A program made the translations under genes and the position numbers. From assembly GCF_011758645.1 (NCBI RefSeq), contig NZ_JAAMOZ010000001.1:806001-870000 (forward strand): 64,000 nt of DNA. Reading direction: 5' to 3'. Position 1 is the stretch's first letter. Each line of letters opens with the position of its first letter. The stretch comes from Brooklawnia cerclae (GTDB lineage Bacteria; Actinomycetota; Actinomycetes; Propionibacteriales; Propionibacteriaceae). The notes beneath the pieces are model-generated. The model searched no databases and was not told the origin of the DNA. It saw nothing but the letters and a program-made list of their open reading frames with translations. Positions 39,932-49,394 of this stretch are shown here, piece after piece.

Positions 39932-41800
39932 TCAGTCGACGCCGAGACTGGCCTGCTCGAGCGTCCGCCGCCGGGACTCGAGCGCGATGAACTCGCTGAA
40001 CGCCTGCTTGTGCGCCGACGGATGCTCCACCGGGTTGATGCGCTGAAGCCGCGACTTCAGCTCGGCGAGTCTCCGGATGGTGGTGAGCAGTTGAAGCCTG
40101 GCCGTGTATCCGGAGGCGTACGCCTCGTCCGGCTCCCGCACGATCGGCTCGACGAGCAACGCCACCTGGAGCTGGCGGACGACCACGTCCGCAGTCCGCT
40201 GCTGCAACAACTCGGTCCACCGATCGGGCTGGAACGGCGTGGCCAGGATCGCCTCGAACGCCGCCCGGTAGGCCGGATGCGAGAAGTCGTCGGGACTCAC
40301 CCCGTTCCATTCGGTGTCGAACAGCGTCGGGTGTTGCAGCATCAGCTTGAGCGTGTCCCGCTCTACGGAGATGTTCCGATCCCCGGCGTCCGGCCAGGGC
40401 AGGGACAGCCCCTCCAACACCGGCCCCTGCTCGGGCACCGGACGCGCGGGCCGACGGCGCTCCTCTCGCGCCGAGGGCACCGGGTGTCGAGTCTGCTGGG
40501 CGACCACCTGCCGCACCTCTTCGACGTCCATACCCACCAGCTGGGCCAGGTCATGCAGGTATCCGCGCACCAGCGAGCCGTCGCGGACACTTGCCAGCAA
40601 CGGTGCCGCAGCCCGCACCGCGGCCAGCCTGCCGTCCGCCCGATCGAGGTCGTACTGCTTGACGACGTTGCTCATCACGAACCGGTACAACGGGACGCGC
40701 CGGCCGACCAGTTCCCGCACCGCGGGCTCTCCCGACTGCAGCCGGAGGTCACAGGGGTCGAGCCCGTTCGGCTCGACGGCCACGTAGGTCTGGGCGACGA
40801 ACGTCCGATCGAGAGAGAAAACCTTTAGGGCGGCGTTCTGCCCCGCCTGGTCGCCGTCGAAGGTGAAGACGACCTCACCGTTGAACGCGTCGTTGTTGCC
40901 CATCAGCCGCTGCAGGGTGCGCGCATGATCGATGCCGAACGCCGTGCCGCACGACGCGACCGCGGTGTCGATGCCCGACAGGTGACAGGCCATCACATCG
41001 GTATAACCCTCGACGACGACGGCCTGTGACTTCTTGCCGATCGGCTGCCGGGCCAGGTCGAGCCCGTAGAGCACATGCGACTTCTTGTACACCGGGGTCT
41101 CGGGGGTGTTGATGTACTTGGCGGGCAACCGGTCGTCCTCGTGGACGCGCCGCGCGCCGAAGCCCAGCACCGACCGCGCGGAGTCGCGGATCGGCCAGAC
41201 GACGCGTCCCTGGAAGTAGTCCCAGCCGTTCTCCCTGATCAGCCCGGCCTTCACGAGCTCGTCGTCGTGGAAACCCGCCTTGTTGAGGCGCCGATGCAGT
41301 GCCCTGCCGTCCTTCGGCGCATACCCCATGCCGAAGTGCTCGGCGGCCTGCCTGTCGAAGCCACGGCCGTCGACGAACTGCCGGAAGATGATCGCCTCGG
41401 ACGTGGTGATCTGTGCCTGGAAGAACTCTGATGCCGCCTCGTTCGCCGCGAGGATCCGCTGCCTCAACCCCGGTTGCGGGGCGGGTTGGCCATCCGAGAT
41501 GAATCGCAACTGGACGCCGACCCGGTCCGCCAACACCTGGACGGCCTCGGCGAAGCCGAGATTCTCCATCTTCTCGATGAAGGTGATGACGTCCCCGCCC
41601 TCGCCGCAGCCGAAGCAGTAGTAGAAACCGCGTGCCGGCGTCACCTGGAAGCTGGGGGTCTTCTCGTCGTGGAACGGGCACAGCCCCTTGAGGGATCCGC
41701 CACCCGCGTTGCGCAACTGCACATAGCTGCCGACGACGTCCTCGATGCGGGCGCGCTCGCGGACGAGCGCGATGTCGTCCTCGTTGATTCGCGCGGCCAT
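39932..41800 (-). CDS. dnaG: DNA primase
   Basis: Makes RNA primers at the replication fork. 622 residues. The N-terminal CHC2 zinc finger is complete (Cys41, His44, Cys62, Cys65 in [11 protein letters not shown] and [10 protein letters not shown]). The TOPRIM domain shows [11 protein letters not shown] and [13 protein letters not shown]. The C-terminal helicase-binding part starts near residue 450 after a Pro/Arg-rich linker. ATG 41800 ([17 protein letters not shown]) fits the family. The upstream frame is open but non-conserved. Confidence 0.95.
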   Translation of the reverse strand: MAARINEDDIALVRERARIEDVVGSYVQLRNAGGGSLKGLCPFHDEKTPSFQVTPARGFYYCFGCGEGGDVITFIEKMENLGFAEAVQVLADRVGVQLRFISDGQPAPQPGLRQRILAANEAASEFFQAQITTSEAIIFRQFVDGRGFDRQAAEHFGMGYAPKDGRALHRRLNKAGFHDDELVKAGLIRENGWDYFQGRVVWPIRDSARSVLGFGARRVHEDDRLPAKYINTPETPVYKKSHVLYGLDLARQPIGKKSQAVVVEGYTDVMACHLSGIDTAVASCGTAFGIDHARTLQRLMGNNDAFNGEVVFTFDGDQAGQNAALKVFSLDRTFVAQTYVAVEPNGLDPCDLRLQSGEPAVRELVGRRVPLYRFVMSNVVKQYDLDRADGRLAAVRAAAPLLASVRDGSLVRGYLHDLAQLVGMDVEEVRQVVAQQTRHPVPSAREERRRPARPVPEQGPVLEGLSLPWPDAGDRNISVERDTLKLMLQHPTLFDTEWNGVSPDDFSHPAYRAAFEAILATPFQPDRWTELLQQRTADVVVRQLQVALLVEPIVREPDEAYASGYTARLQLLTTIRRLAELKSRLQRINPVEHPSAHKQAFSEFIALESRRRTLEQASLGVD

Positions 41801-41870
41801 GGGTGACAGTTTAGGCCGCTCCCGCCGAGTCGGATTTCCCACTCGCCACCGCCCATGCGAAGGTGGGGAC

Positions 41871-42629
41871 GTGCAGATCGATCCCACGTGGCGTCTCGCC
41901 GTCGCCCTGGTGCTCCTGACCGGGGCAGCAGCGCTGGCGACGTACCTGGGGCGCCTGCGGATGAGCCGGCAGGTCGTCCTCGCCGCCGTGCGGGCCACTC
42001 TGCAGCTGGCGGTCGTTTCCACCATCATCATCGCCGCCATCCAGCAGCTGTGGAGTTCGGTGCTGTTCGTCATGGCCATGTTCACCATCGGGGTGTTCAC
42101 GACCGCCGGACGCGTGGGCACCCGCGCCGTGTGGCCATGGACGGCGCTCGCCATGGCCAGTGGCGTCCTGCCCGTGCTCGCGATCGTCTACCTGACCGGC
42201 ACCACGCCTCTCAACGGGTACTCGCTGATCCCCATCGGCAGCATCATCGTCGGCAACACCATGACGGCCCATACGTTGGCCGGACGCAGGGTCTTCGCCG
42301 CGCTGAGGGACAACATCGGAATCTACGACGCCGTTCTTGCGCTCGGGCTGCCCCGGCGCCGGGCGATCTGGATGGTCGTCGAGCCTGTGGCCGCCGATGC
42401 CCTGATCCCCAATCTCGACTCGACCAGGACGGTCGGGCTCGTCACCCTGCCGGGAGCCTTCATCGGTGTGCTGCTGGGCGGTGGCACCGCGATCCAGGCG
42501 GGCGCCTCACAACTGCTCGTCCTTCTCGGCATCATGACCGGTCAGGCGATCACCGTGGTCGTCGCCGACCATCTCATCTGCCTGGCACGGCTGCTTCCGC
42601 CCGATCTTCGCGAGCGACTGCGCCCCTGA
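41871..42629 (+). CDS. FetB/UPF0014-family membrane permease
   Basis: 252 residues with about seven membrane segments. RATLQLAVVSTIIIAAI, IGSIIVGNTMTAHTLAGRR and VGLVTLPGAFIGVLLGGG are characteristic of the UPF0014/YbbM family, which in E. coli works with the ATPase FetA in iron export and peroxide resistance. The GTG start follows AGGTGGGG. No FetA-type ATPase is adjacent, so a partner must be encoded elsewhere. It is divergent from dnaG. Confidence 0.85.
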   Translation: MQIDPTWRLAVALVLLTGAAALATYLGRLRMSRQVVLAAVRATLQLAVVSTIIIAAIQQLWSSVLFVMAMFTIGVFTTAGRVGTRAVWPWTALAMASGVLPVLAIVYLTGTTPLNGYSLIPIGSIIVGNTMTAHTLAGRRVFAALRDNIGIYDAVLALGLPRRRAIWMVVEPVAADALIPNLDSTRTVGLVTLPGAFIGVLLGGGTAIQAGASQLLVLLGIMTGQAITVVVADHLICLARLLPPDLRERLRP

Positions 42630-43000
42630 GCGCACCCGCTCGACGCCGCCGCGCACGGCCTCCACACGCGCGTGCGACCTGAGCTCATTGGTGCGGTCGG
42701 TCGAAGGGATCGCTCCGCGCCGGTATTCGCCTGAGCTCATGACGACGGGAACCCAGCCGTTCGACGAGAATCTGTTGCGACCGTGCCCGTTGATGGACAA
42801 CGCGGGTGCCTGGCGGGCATGGTGCATCGCTCGGCCGCGCCGCTCGCCGAGCACGCACGGCTCGAAGACGCACGCGTCTAGGGTCCTGTCCGCGGCGAGG
42901 ACGAGCGAGGGACGACCCGCGCGGCTTCCCGGGCAGGTCGAAAAGCCACCGGTTCGTCGGCTCGGGCACCGAAACGCGAAGCCCGGAATAGCATGAAAAG
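42630..43000. other. 371-bp intergenic region with a repeated TGAGCTCA palindrome
   Basis: I see no convincing gene. CCTGAGCTCAT occurs twice, at 42678-42688 and 42730-42740, 52 bp apart; each contains the 8-bp palindrome TGAGCTCA. The right end carries TAGCAT at 42989-42994, six bases before the CHAD gene ATG. Open frames in the area have the biased composition of spurious ones. Confidence 0.4.
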
Positions 43001-43825
43001 ATGTCACGGGCGGCGCGCAGTGTGCAGCGCTACTGGGCCGAGCAGTTCGACCTCATGCGTAGGCTCGTTCCTGCTGTCCGGGCCCGCGAGCCGGAATCGA
43101 TCCACGATCTGCGTGCGGCCGGACGTCGGTTGAAGGCCACGGTGCGCATCTTCAGGCCGCTGCTGCGTCCCCGGCTCGCCGAGCGGCTTCTGCTCGAACT
43201 CGACTGGTACAACGCCGTGCTCGGGCGTGCCAGGGACGCGGAGGTCGTCCACGAACACATGGCCGAACTCCTGTCCGGTCATCCCGGTGCGCAACCACTC
43301 CTGGACGACTTGGCCGCCGAGCGGGAACGCCTGGCCGGAAAGGCCGACGCCATGCTGGCCACCGACCGCGTCGACCAACTCGATGACCTTGTGGAGGAAC
43401 TGACTTTCAAGCCGTGGCGGCGTGCCCTGCGCCGTGGCGGTCGAGACCCTTCACGTCGGCAGATATTGCGGCGCGTCCGGTGGGCCGAGCGGCGCGTGGG
43501 GCTGGTCTGGCGAGAAATCCCTGCTCACGAGGAGGACCGGAGAGAGTGGGAGCACCGGCTTCGTCGCAGGGCAAAGGCGGCCCGCTACGCGGCAGAGGCC
43601 GTGGCGTCGGCCAAGCATGCCGCGGATGGCAAGGCTGAACGCTATGCCCATGTTGCCGATGTACTCGGGATCGTTCAGGACTCCGTCGTCGTGGAGCTCG
43701 TCCTCGCGGGCCGTTCTGACGATCTGGCCGTAACCGCTATCGCCGAACAACGCCGCCGTTCGCAGGAGGCGGAGCGTCAGCTCGCTGACGCCGTGGAGCA
43801 GGCGCTGCCCGCATCCCTGCGGTGA
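43001..43825 (+). CDS. CHAD-domain protein
   Basis: 274 residues, almost entirely helical and rich in Arg, His and Glu. EPESIHDLRAAGRRLKATVR is the CHAD entry motif and RDAEVVHEHMAELL and RRRAKAARYAAEAV are the later conserved helices. CHAD domains bind inorganic polyphosphate and associate with polyphosphate granules. No CYTH domain is fused and no ppk or ppx lies nearby. TAGCAT (42989-42994) 6 nt upstream suggests a leaderless transcript. Confidence 0.85.
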   Translation: MSRAARSVQRYWAEQFDLMRRLVPAVRAREPESIHDLRAAGRRLKATVRIFRPLLRPRLAERLLLELDWYNAVLGRARDAEVVHEHMAELLSGHPGAQPLLDDLAAERERLAGKADAMLATDRVDQLDDLVEELTFKPWRRALRRGGRDPSRRQILRRVRWAERRVGLVWREIPAHEEDRREWEHRLRRRAKAARYAAEAVASAKHAADGKAERYAHVADVLGIVQDSVVVELVLAGRSDDLAVTAIAEQRRRSQEAERQLADAVEQALPASLR

Positions 43826-43932
43826 CAGGAATGCCTTCGCGCGGACGCCCCTGCGGCGTGGTGCGCGCACTACGATCGATATGGCAGTCCCGCCGATCCA
43901 GCATCGGGGGGACGCGGCGTCCAGGCCAGCAC

Positions 43933-43958
43933 ATCGATTCAGCCGTTATTGAATCGAT
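43933..43958 (+). promoter_or_regulatory. Dyad operator candidate before aldA
   Basis: ATCGATTCA (43933-43941) and its exact reverse complement TGAATCGAT (43950-43958) are separated by 8 nt, ending 24 nt before the aldA ATG. The site looks like a dimeric repressor target. No regulator gene is adjacent. Confidence 0.55.
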
Positions 43959-43982
43959 CCATCTGCAATGAAGGAGAAGGAC

Positions 43983-45416
43983 ATGCCCGAACTGACCACC
44001 TACCAGAACTACATCGCGGGTGAGTTCCGCGCCACCGCCGAGACGATCCCGGTGGAGAACCCGGCCACCGGTGAGGTGCTGGCCTACGCCCCCCGTGCCA
44101 CACAGACCGACGTCGACGACGCGCTGCAGGCCGCCCTCGAAGCCAAGAAGAGCTGGGCTCTCACGCCCGCGCCGGAGCGCGCGTCCTACCTGACCAAGAT
44201 CGCCGAGGGCATTCGCGCCAACGAGGCGATGCTGACCGACGTGCTGGTCAAGGAGCAGTCGAAGACTCCGGAACTCGCCAACGTGGAAGTGCTGTTCACC
44301 GCCGACTACCTCGACTACATGGCAGGGTTCGCGCTGCGTGTCGAAGGCAAGGTGCTGAACTCGGCACGGCCGAAGGAGACCATCTTCATGCTGCGGAAGC
44401 CGCTGGGTGTCGCCGTCGGGATCCTGCCCTGGAACTTCCCGTTCTTTCTCATCGCCCGCAAACTCGCCCCGGCGTTGGTGACGGGCAACACCTGCGTGAT
44501 CAAGCCCGCGTCCGTCACACCGATCAACGCGATGGAGTTCGCCCGCATCGCGTCCGGCGTCGGGCTGCCCAAGGGTGTGTTCAGCATGGTCGCGGGCTCC
44601 GGCGCCATCGGCGAGAAGATGGCGGGCGATCCCCGCGTCGACATCGTCAGCTTCACCGGATCAGTGCCTGTCGGGTCGGCGATCATGGCCGCGGCGAGCA
44701 AGAACGTCACGAAGGTGAGCCTTGAGCTGGGTGGCAAGGCACCGGCCATCGTCCTCGACGACGCCGATCTCGACCTCGCGGTGCGCTCCATCAAGGCGTC
44801 CCGGGTCATCAACACGGGGCAGGTGTGCAACTGTGCCGAACGCGTCTACGTCACGCGCGGAGTCGCCGACGAGTTCATCAGCCGGATGACGGACGCCATC
44901 GCCGCGACGAAGTACGGCGACCCGAGCTCGGAGCCCGGTCTCGACATGGGTGCGCTCATCAACGCGGACGCCGTCACGCGTATCGGCGGCATGGTGGACG
45001 CGTCGGTCTCCCAGGGCGCCACGGTACTCACCGGCGGGCACGCCGCCGACCGCGGCAAGGGGTACTTCTTCCAGCCGACGGTGCTCACCGACGTGACGCA
45101 GAGCATGCCGGTGATCCAGGAAGAGGTCTTCGGCCCGGTGCTGCCCATCGTGGTGGTGGACGATTTCGACGAGGCCATCGAGAAGGCCAACGACTCCGAG
45201 TACGGCCTCACCAGTTCGCTGTACACGACCAGCCTCGCCAACGCGACCAAGGGCATGCGCGAGATCGACTTCGGCGAGACCTACATCAACCGCGAGAACT
45301 TCGAGGCCATGCAGGGCTTCCACGCGGGGACGCGCAAGTCGGGCGTCGGTGGTGCGGACGGGCCGCTCGGGGTGGAGGAGTACACGCGCACCCAGATGAT
45401 CTACCTGGAGTCGTAG
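43983..45416 (+). CDS. aldA: Aldehyde dehydrogenase, lactaldehyde/glycolaldehyde type
   Basis: NAD-dependent enzyme of 477 residues. Catalytic Cys282 lies in NTGQVCNCAERVYV and the general-base Glu in SLELGGKAPAIV; GSVPVGSAI is the coenzyme loop. The C-terminus TYINRENFEAMQGFHAGTRK matches E. coli AldA closely, which oxidises L-lactaldehyde and glycolaldehyde in fucose/rhamnose and glycol metabolism. ATG 43983 has AAGGAGAAGGA before it. It appears monocistronic, with a dyad before it and a strong hairpin after it. Confidence 0.88.
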   Translation: MPELTTYQNYIAGEFRATAETIPVENPATGEVLAYAPRATQTDVDDALQAALEAKKSWALTPAPERASYLTKIAEGIRANEAMLTDVLVKEQSKTPELANVEVLFTADYLDYMAGFALRVEGKVLNSARPKETIFMLRKPLGVAVGILPWNFPFFLIARKLAPALVTGNTCVIKPASVTPINAMEFARIASGVGLPKGVFSMVAGSGAIGEKMAGDPRVDIVSFTGSVPVGSAIMAAASKNVTKVSLELGGKAPAIVLDDADLDLAVRSIKASRVINTGQVCNCAERVYVTRGVADEFISRMTDAIAATKYGDPSSEPGLDMGALINADAVTRIGGMVDASVSQGATVLTGGHAADRGKGYFFQPTVLTDVTQSMPVIQEEVFGPVLPIVVVDDFDEAIEKANDSEYGLTSSLYTTSLANATKGMREIDFGETYINRENFEAMQGFHAGTRKSGVGGADGPLGVEEYTRTQMIYLES

Positions 45417-45439
45417 TCACACCGGTTCACGGGACGAGG

Positions 45440-45475
45440 CAGTGTGGCCCCGGCATCGGCGCCGGGGCCACACTG
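45440..45475 (+). terminator. Strong hairpin after aldA
   Basis: CAGTGTGGCCCCGGC (45440-45454) pairs perfectly with GCCGGGGCCACACTG (45461-45475) around a 6-nt loop. There is no T-tract. It probably ends aldA transcription before dedA. Confidence 0.8.
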
Positions 45476-45534
45476 TCCCGGGGGGGAACCGCCGTTAAGG
45501 TTCGTCCAAGGTTCCGGCTCATAACGTGGGTGGC

Positions 45535-46188
45535 ATGCTACCGGTTCCCCTGACTGACCCAGCGGCTCTGCTCGCAGCACTCGGCCCCTACGTGCTGATC
45601 GGTGTCTTCGTGATGGTGTTCATCGAATCAGGCTGCCTGTTCCCGTTCCTTCCCGGCGATTCGCTGCTGTTCACGGCGGCGCTGATGCACGGGCAACTCG
45701 GCATTCCGCTGTGGGCCTTGCTGGCGGTTGCGATCGGTGCCGCGTTCCTGGGCGATCAGGTCGGGTATCTGCTCGGCGCGAGACTCGGCCGGCGTCTGTT
45801 CAAACCCGAGGCTCGGATACTCAAGACCGAATACCTGGAGCGCTCCGAGCGGTTCTTCCGCAGGCACGGCGTCGCGGCGATCGTGCTGGCGCGATTCGTG
45901 CCCATCGTCCGCACGTTCACCCCTGTGTCTGCGGGAGGAGCGGGCATGGACCACCGCCGTTTCTCCATCTGGAACCTGCTGGGGGGAGTGGGCTGGGTCG
46001 TGATCATGAGCCTCGCGGGCCTGACCCTGGGATCGATCCCGTTCGTGGCCAGGCATCTCGATGTGATGGCGACCCTCATCGTCGTCGTGTCCGTACTGCC
46101 GATGGCGATCGGCGCGCTGTCCAAGTCGAGGAAGGCCACGGTGGTGGACGCGGACGATCGGGCGGCCGATGAGACTGTTGGTCGTTGA
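45535..46188 (+). CDS. DedA-family membrane protein
   Basis: 217 residues, four to five membrane segments. FIESGCLFPFLPGDSLLFTA and GAAFLGDQVGYLLGARLG are hallmark DedA regions, and RFVPIVRTFTPVSAGGAGMD holds the conserved Arg-containing loop. Family members are implicated in undecaprenyl phosphate or phospholipid flipping and proton-dependent membrane homeostasis. ATG 45535 is taken; GTG 45526 would add three residues. Its end overlaps the response regulator by 20 bases, suggesting co-transcription. Confidence 0.9.
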   Translation: MLPVPLTDPAALLAALGPYVLIGVFVMVFIESGCLFPFLPGDSLLFTAALMHGQLGIPLWALLAVAIGAAFLGDQVGYLLGARLGRRLFKPEARILKTEYLERSERFFRRHGVAAIVLARFVPIVRTFTPVSAGGAGMDHRRFSIWNLLGGVGWVVIMSLAGLTLGSIPFVARHLDVMATLIVVVSVLPMAIGALSKSRKATVVDADDRAADETVGR

Positions 46189-46861
46189 GGACAACCCCCA
46201 CCTCGCCGCGTCCCTGAAGAAGGGGCTGCAGGCCAGTGGTTTCGCCGTGGACGTGGCGCTGAACGGTGTGGACGGCGCCCACCTGGCAACGAACGAGGCC
46301 TACGACTGCATCGTCCTGGACATCATGTTGCCGAGCATGAACGGCTACGACGTGCTGAAACGAGTACGGGCGTCGGGCTGCGACGCACCGGTGCTCATGC
46401 TCACGGCCAAGGACGGCGACCTCGACCAGATCGATGCCTTCGACCTGGGAGCCGACGACTACGTGACCAAGCCGTTCGGCTTCGTCGTGCTCGTCGCCAG
46501 GATCAACGCTCTCCTGAGACGTGGTCGGACGCACCGTGCCCCCGTGCTCCAGGTCGGCGATCTGCTCCTCGACACGAGCACGAACACCGCGCGGCGGGGT
46601 GACGTCTCGATCGAACTCACCGCGAAGGAGACCTCGCTGCTGGAATACCTGATGCTGCACGAGGGCCGGATCGTCTCCAAGACCGAGTTGCTCGACCACT
46701 GCTGGGACTCCAACTACGAGGGCAGCGACAACGTCGTCGAGGTCTACGTCCACTATCTGCGTCGCAAGCTCGACGAGCCGTTCGGCGTCCACACCTTGTT
46801 CACGCGCCGCGGCGCGGGCTATCAGCTGACGGCGGGCACCGAGCCGGAAGGCGAACGATGA
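46169..46861 (+). CDS. OmpR-family response regulator
   Basis: 230 residues. The receiver domain has acidic residues Glu7/Asp8 (LLVVEDN), phosphorylation site Asp51 (VLDIMLPSMNG), Thr/Ser in MLTAKD and Lys in YVTKPFG. A C-terminal winged helix follows (LTAKETSLLEYLMLHEGRIV, VYVHYLRRKLDEPF). It overlaps its sensor kinase by 4 bases. Overlap with dedA hints that the system responds to envelope conditions, but the signal is unknown. Confidence 0.93.
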   Translation: MRLLVVEDNPHLAASLKKGLQASGFAVDVALNGVDGAHLATNEAYDCIVLDIMLPSMNGYDVLKRVRASGCDAPVLMLTAKDGDLDQIDAFDLGADDYVTKPFGFVVLVARINALLRRGRTHRAPVLQVGDLLLDTSTNTARRGDVSIELTAKETSLLEYLMLHEGRIVSKTELLDHCWDSNYEGSDNVVEVYVHYLRRKLDEPFGVHTLFTRRGAGYQLTAGTEPEGER

Positions 46862-48246
46862 GACCCGGCACGATCCGGCCCAGCGCCTCGGGGCGCATCG
46901 TGCTGGCGGGGGCCGGCGTCCAGGCCGCGATCATTCTGCTGGCAGGCATCGCTCTGGTCCTCGGCCTGCGCGTCGGGTTGGCGTCGGCCACCGAGACACT
47001 CGTGGACGACGTGACCACCAACATCATCTCGACGGCAGGCGGCTCCGGGATGGCCGCCGCGGTCGACGGGGCGGCGCGGGCGTCGACCACATCCATCGAG
47101 GTGTGCGCCCGCGACACGACCGGTCGGACGGTGAGCTCGGCCTCCGACGGGCAATGCGCCTGGCCTCCGGGTGTGCCGCAGTCCCTTCCCCCGGACGAGC
47201 AGCGTGTCTCTCCCGGCGGCACCGGGATGCTCGACTGGAATCTCACCGAGACGATCTGGCAGGTGCGGGGGACCGAACTCGACGGGAACCAGTGGACGAT
47301 CGCGGTGCGGGCGGACATGGGTGAGGACATCAGGCTGCTCAGCCTTGCCAAGCGCCTGCTACTGGTCGGCGGCGTGGCGACGTGGGCGCTGGGGACAGTC
47401 GTTCTGTGGCTCGTCGTGCGGCGATCGCTTCGTCCGGTGGCGGCGATCCGAGCCACGGTCGACCGGATACGTGCGGGCAGCGACCTGGCCGAGAGAGTGC
47501 CGGTGCCCGCGGGCTCCGACGAGATCGCGTTGCTGGCCACGACCATGAACGACATGTTGGCCCGGTTGTCACAGGCCGACACGGAGCAACGGCGCTTCCT
47601 GTCGGACGCGAGCCACGAGCTGCGGACACCGGTGGCCGTGCTGCGTACCGGACTCGAGGTCGAGGCCGAGACGGACGAGGCATTGCCGGCCGGGAGCCGA
47701 CAGGCGATCCGCGAGCTGGCGTCCCAGGCCGCCGGACTCGCGGAGCTGATCCAGTCGCTGCTCACCTTCACCAGGCTGGACGACCCCCACGCGGCGGTCG
47801 TCAGCAAGGAGATCGACCTGGACGATCTCGTCGACGGTGAGGTGAGGGACTTGCGGCTGGTGTCGTCACACCCGATCCAGCTCGTGATCGAACCTGCCAG
47901 GCTGCATGCCGATCCGACCCTGATCGGCCAGGTGGTGCGCAACCTCGTCTCGAATGCCGACCGCTTTGCTCGCACGTCGATACGGATACGGGTGACCAGC
48001 AGGGACAGCGAGTGTCTGCTCCTGGTCGACAACGACGGACCGGTGATCCCGCCGGACGATCGGGAACGCGTCTTCGGCAGGTTCGTCCAGTTGGACGACG
48101 CGCGAACCGGTGGCGGAGCGGGGCTGGGGTTGGCGATCTGTCACCGCATCTGCGAGATCCACGGCGGCGGCGTCCGCGTCACCGAAGCGCCTGACGGGTG
48201 GTGCCGGTTCGCGGTCACGCTTCCCTCCGGGGGAGCCGTCGAGTAG
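46858..48246 (+). CDS. Sensor histidine kinase
   Basis: 462 residues. Two membrane segments (about 17-42 and 160-183) enclose an extracytoplasmic sensor domain of about 115 residues. HAMP follows (LRPVAAIRATVDRIRAG), then the H-box FLSDASHELRTPVAVLR with His253, and an ATPase domain with N-box VVRNLVSNADRF, DNDGP and GGGAGLGLAICH. It phosphorylates the OmpR-type regulator encoded just before it. The input signal cannot be read from sequence. Confidence 0.93.
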   Translation: MRPGTIRPSASGRIVLAGAGVQAAIILLAGIALVLGLRVGLASATETLVDDVTTNIISTAGGSGMAAAVDGAARASTTSIEVCARDTTGRTVSSASDGQCAWPPGVPQSLPPDEQRVSPGGTGMLDWNLTETIWQVRGTELDGNQWTIAVRADMGEDIRLLSLAKRLLLVGGVATWALGTVVLWLVVRRSLRPVAAIRATVDRIRAGSDLAERVPVPAGSDEIALLATTMNDMLARLSQADTEQRRFLSDASHELRTPVAVLRTGLEVEAETDEALPAGSRQAIRELASQAAGLAELIQSLLTFTRLDDPHAAVVSKEIDLDDLVDGEVRDLRLVSSHPIQLVIEPARLHADPTLIGQVVRNLVSNADRFARTSIRIRVTSRDSECLLLVDNDGPVIPPDDRERVFGRFVQLDDARTGGGAGLGLAICHRICEIHGGGVRVTEAPDGWCRFAVTLPSGGAVE

Positions 48247-48292
48247 GGGTGCCGCCAGGGGGACCATGCTCGACGTGCCCAGGCCGGGAGCC

Positions 48293-48841
48293 TCAGCCGA
48301 GTGCCGACAGCGCCTGCTCGAAAGCCCGGTAGGCCGGGTCGTTGAAAAGCCAGAAACGGGCCTCGACGACCTCCGGGTGGTCGCGCAGCGCTTGCGTGAC
48401 CGTGGTGAGCGCGATGCGTGCGGCAGCGTCCAGCGGATAGCCGTAGACCCCGGCCGAGACAGCCGGGAAGGCGACCCTCCGGCAACCGTGCTCGGCGGCG
48501 AGCTGGATGCTGCGCCGGTAGCAGGACGCCAGCAGTTCAGGTTCGCCGTGGCGTCCGTCCCGGTAGACAGGACCGACGGTGTGGATGACGTGGGCGACCG
48601 GCAGGTCGTAGCCACCGGTGATCTTCGCATCACCGGTGTCACAGCCGCCCAGCGTGCGGCACTCGGCGAGCAGACCGGGACCGGCCGCGCGGTGAATGGC
48701 GCCGTCCACTCCGCCGCCACCCAGCAGCGTGCGGTTGGCCGCATTGACGATGGCGTCGGCCTCGGAATCGGTGGTGATATCGCCCCTGTGCAGGGTGATA
48801 CCGATGGCGTCCGGTCGTCCGGAACTGTTCGAGGTGCTCAC
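48293..48841 (-). CDS. Macro-domain protein, O-acetyl-ADP-ribose deacetylase-like
   Basis: 182 residues forming a single macro domain of the MacroD/YmdB type. [20 protein letters not shown] carries the Asn and Asp catalytic region, [10 protein letters not shown] and [20 protein letters not shown] the ADP-ribose loops. It removes ADP-ribose from proteins or deacetylates O-acetyl-ADP-ribose. The GTG start at 48841 has GGAGGAACAC before it; the frame is open upstream on the opposite strand but without conservation. It is convergent with the kinase gene. Confidence 0.9.
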   Translation of the reverse strand: MSTSNSSGRPDAIGITLHRGDITTDSEADAIVNAANRTLLGGGGVDGAIHRAAGPGLLAECRTLGGCDTGDAKITGGYDLPVAHVIHTVGPVYRDGRHGEPELLASCYRRSIQLAAEHGCRRVAFPAVSAGVYGYPLDAAARIALTTVTQALRDHPEVVEARFWLFNDPAYRAFEQALSALG

Positions 48842-48923
48842 GTGTTCCTCCGTCTCGGGATCGTGATCTGCCTCCACGGTACGGCCGAGGATCGGCGGCC
48901 GTACCAGCCCGTACCCTGATGGG

Positions 48924-49313
48924 GTGGACGAAGGAAAGTCGACGACGCGGATCCGAGTCGTGTGGATCGTGTGGCTGGCGGGCTTTCTCGTCGGCACCGG
49001 CTCACACGTCATCGATCTGGTGCTCGGCGGCATGGACGTCTACGCCGGGTTCCCTTCTCTCCTGCGCCTGTTCTGGGTGTCCCTGACACTTGTCGATCCG
49101 CTGACCGTGGTGCTGGTCGGGCTCCGCAGGCGCGCCGGGATCGTCCTCGGCGCCGTGGTCATCGTCACGGACATCGCGGTGAACTGGACCGTGTGGGCGA
49201 CCATCGGCGGCAATCCGCTGTACGGCGCCGTCAACCAGACCATCTTCGCAGCGTTCGTCCTGGTCACAGCGCCGATGCTGTGGCGGTGGTTCGCGGGCGG
49301 AGATTCGATGTAG
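48924..49313 (+). CDS. Small four-helix membrane protein of unknown function
   Basis: 129 residues with four hydrophobic segments ([74 protein letters not shown]). No named family recognised. TACCCT at 48912-48917 lies 6 nt before the GTG start, which supports expression. A copy of the 44-bp palindrome follows 19 bases after the stop codon and could end its transcript. Confidence 0.72.
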   Translation: MDEGKSTTRIRVVWIVWLAGFLVGTGSHVIDLVLGGMDVYAGFPSLLRLFWVSLTLVDPLTVVLVGLRRRAGIVLGAVVIVTDIAVNWTVWATIGGNPLYGAVNQTIFAAFVLVTAPMLWRWFAGGDSM

Positions 49314-49332
49314 TGGGGCCTTCCCAGCGGTT

Positions 49333-49376
49333 CTCCTTCGAGTTGTCCCGCGAGTACCCGGGACAACTCGAAGGAG
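49333..49376. repeat. 44-bp perfect palindromic repeat, copy 2
   Basis: The 18-bp arms CTCCTTCGAGTTGTCCCG and its reverse complement are identical to copy 1 at 22437-22480; the loop is CGAGTACC (six of eight bases shared). It occupies the gap between the convergent membrane-protein and ADH genes. Flanking sequence outside the arms is not shared. Confidence 0.9.
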
Positions 49377-49394
49377 TAACCATGACATATGGCC

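Noticed and set aside
42688-42996. 102-aa frame in the gap before the CHAD gene
   Set aside because: Composition (Arg, Pro, Ser) is that of random GC-rich DNA, no start signal, and it ends in the CHAD promoter.
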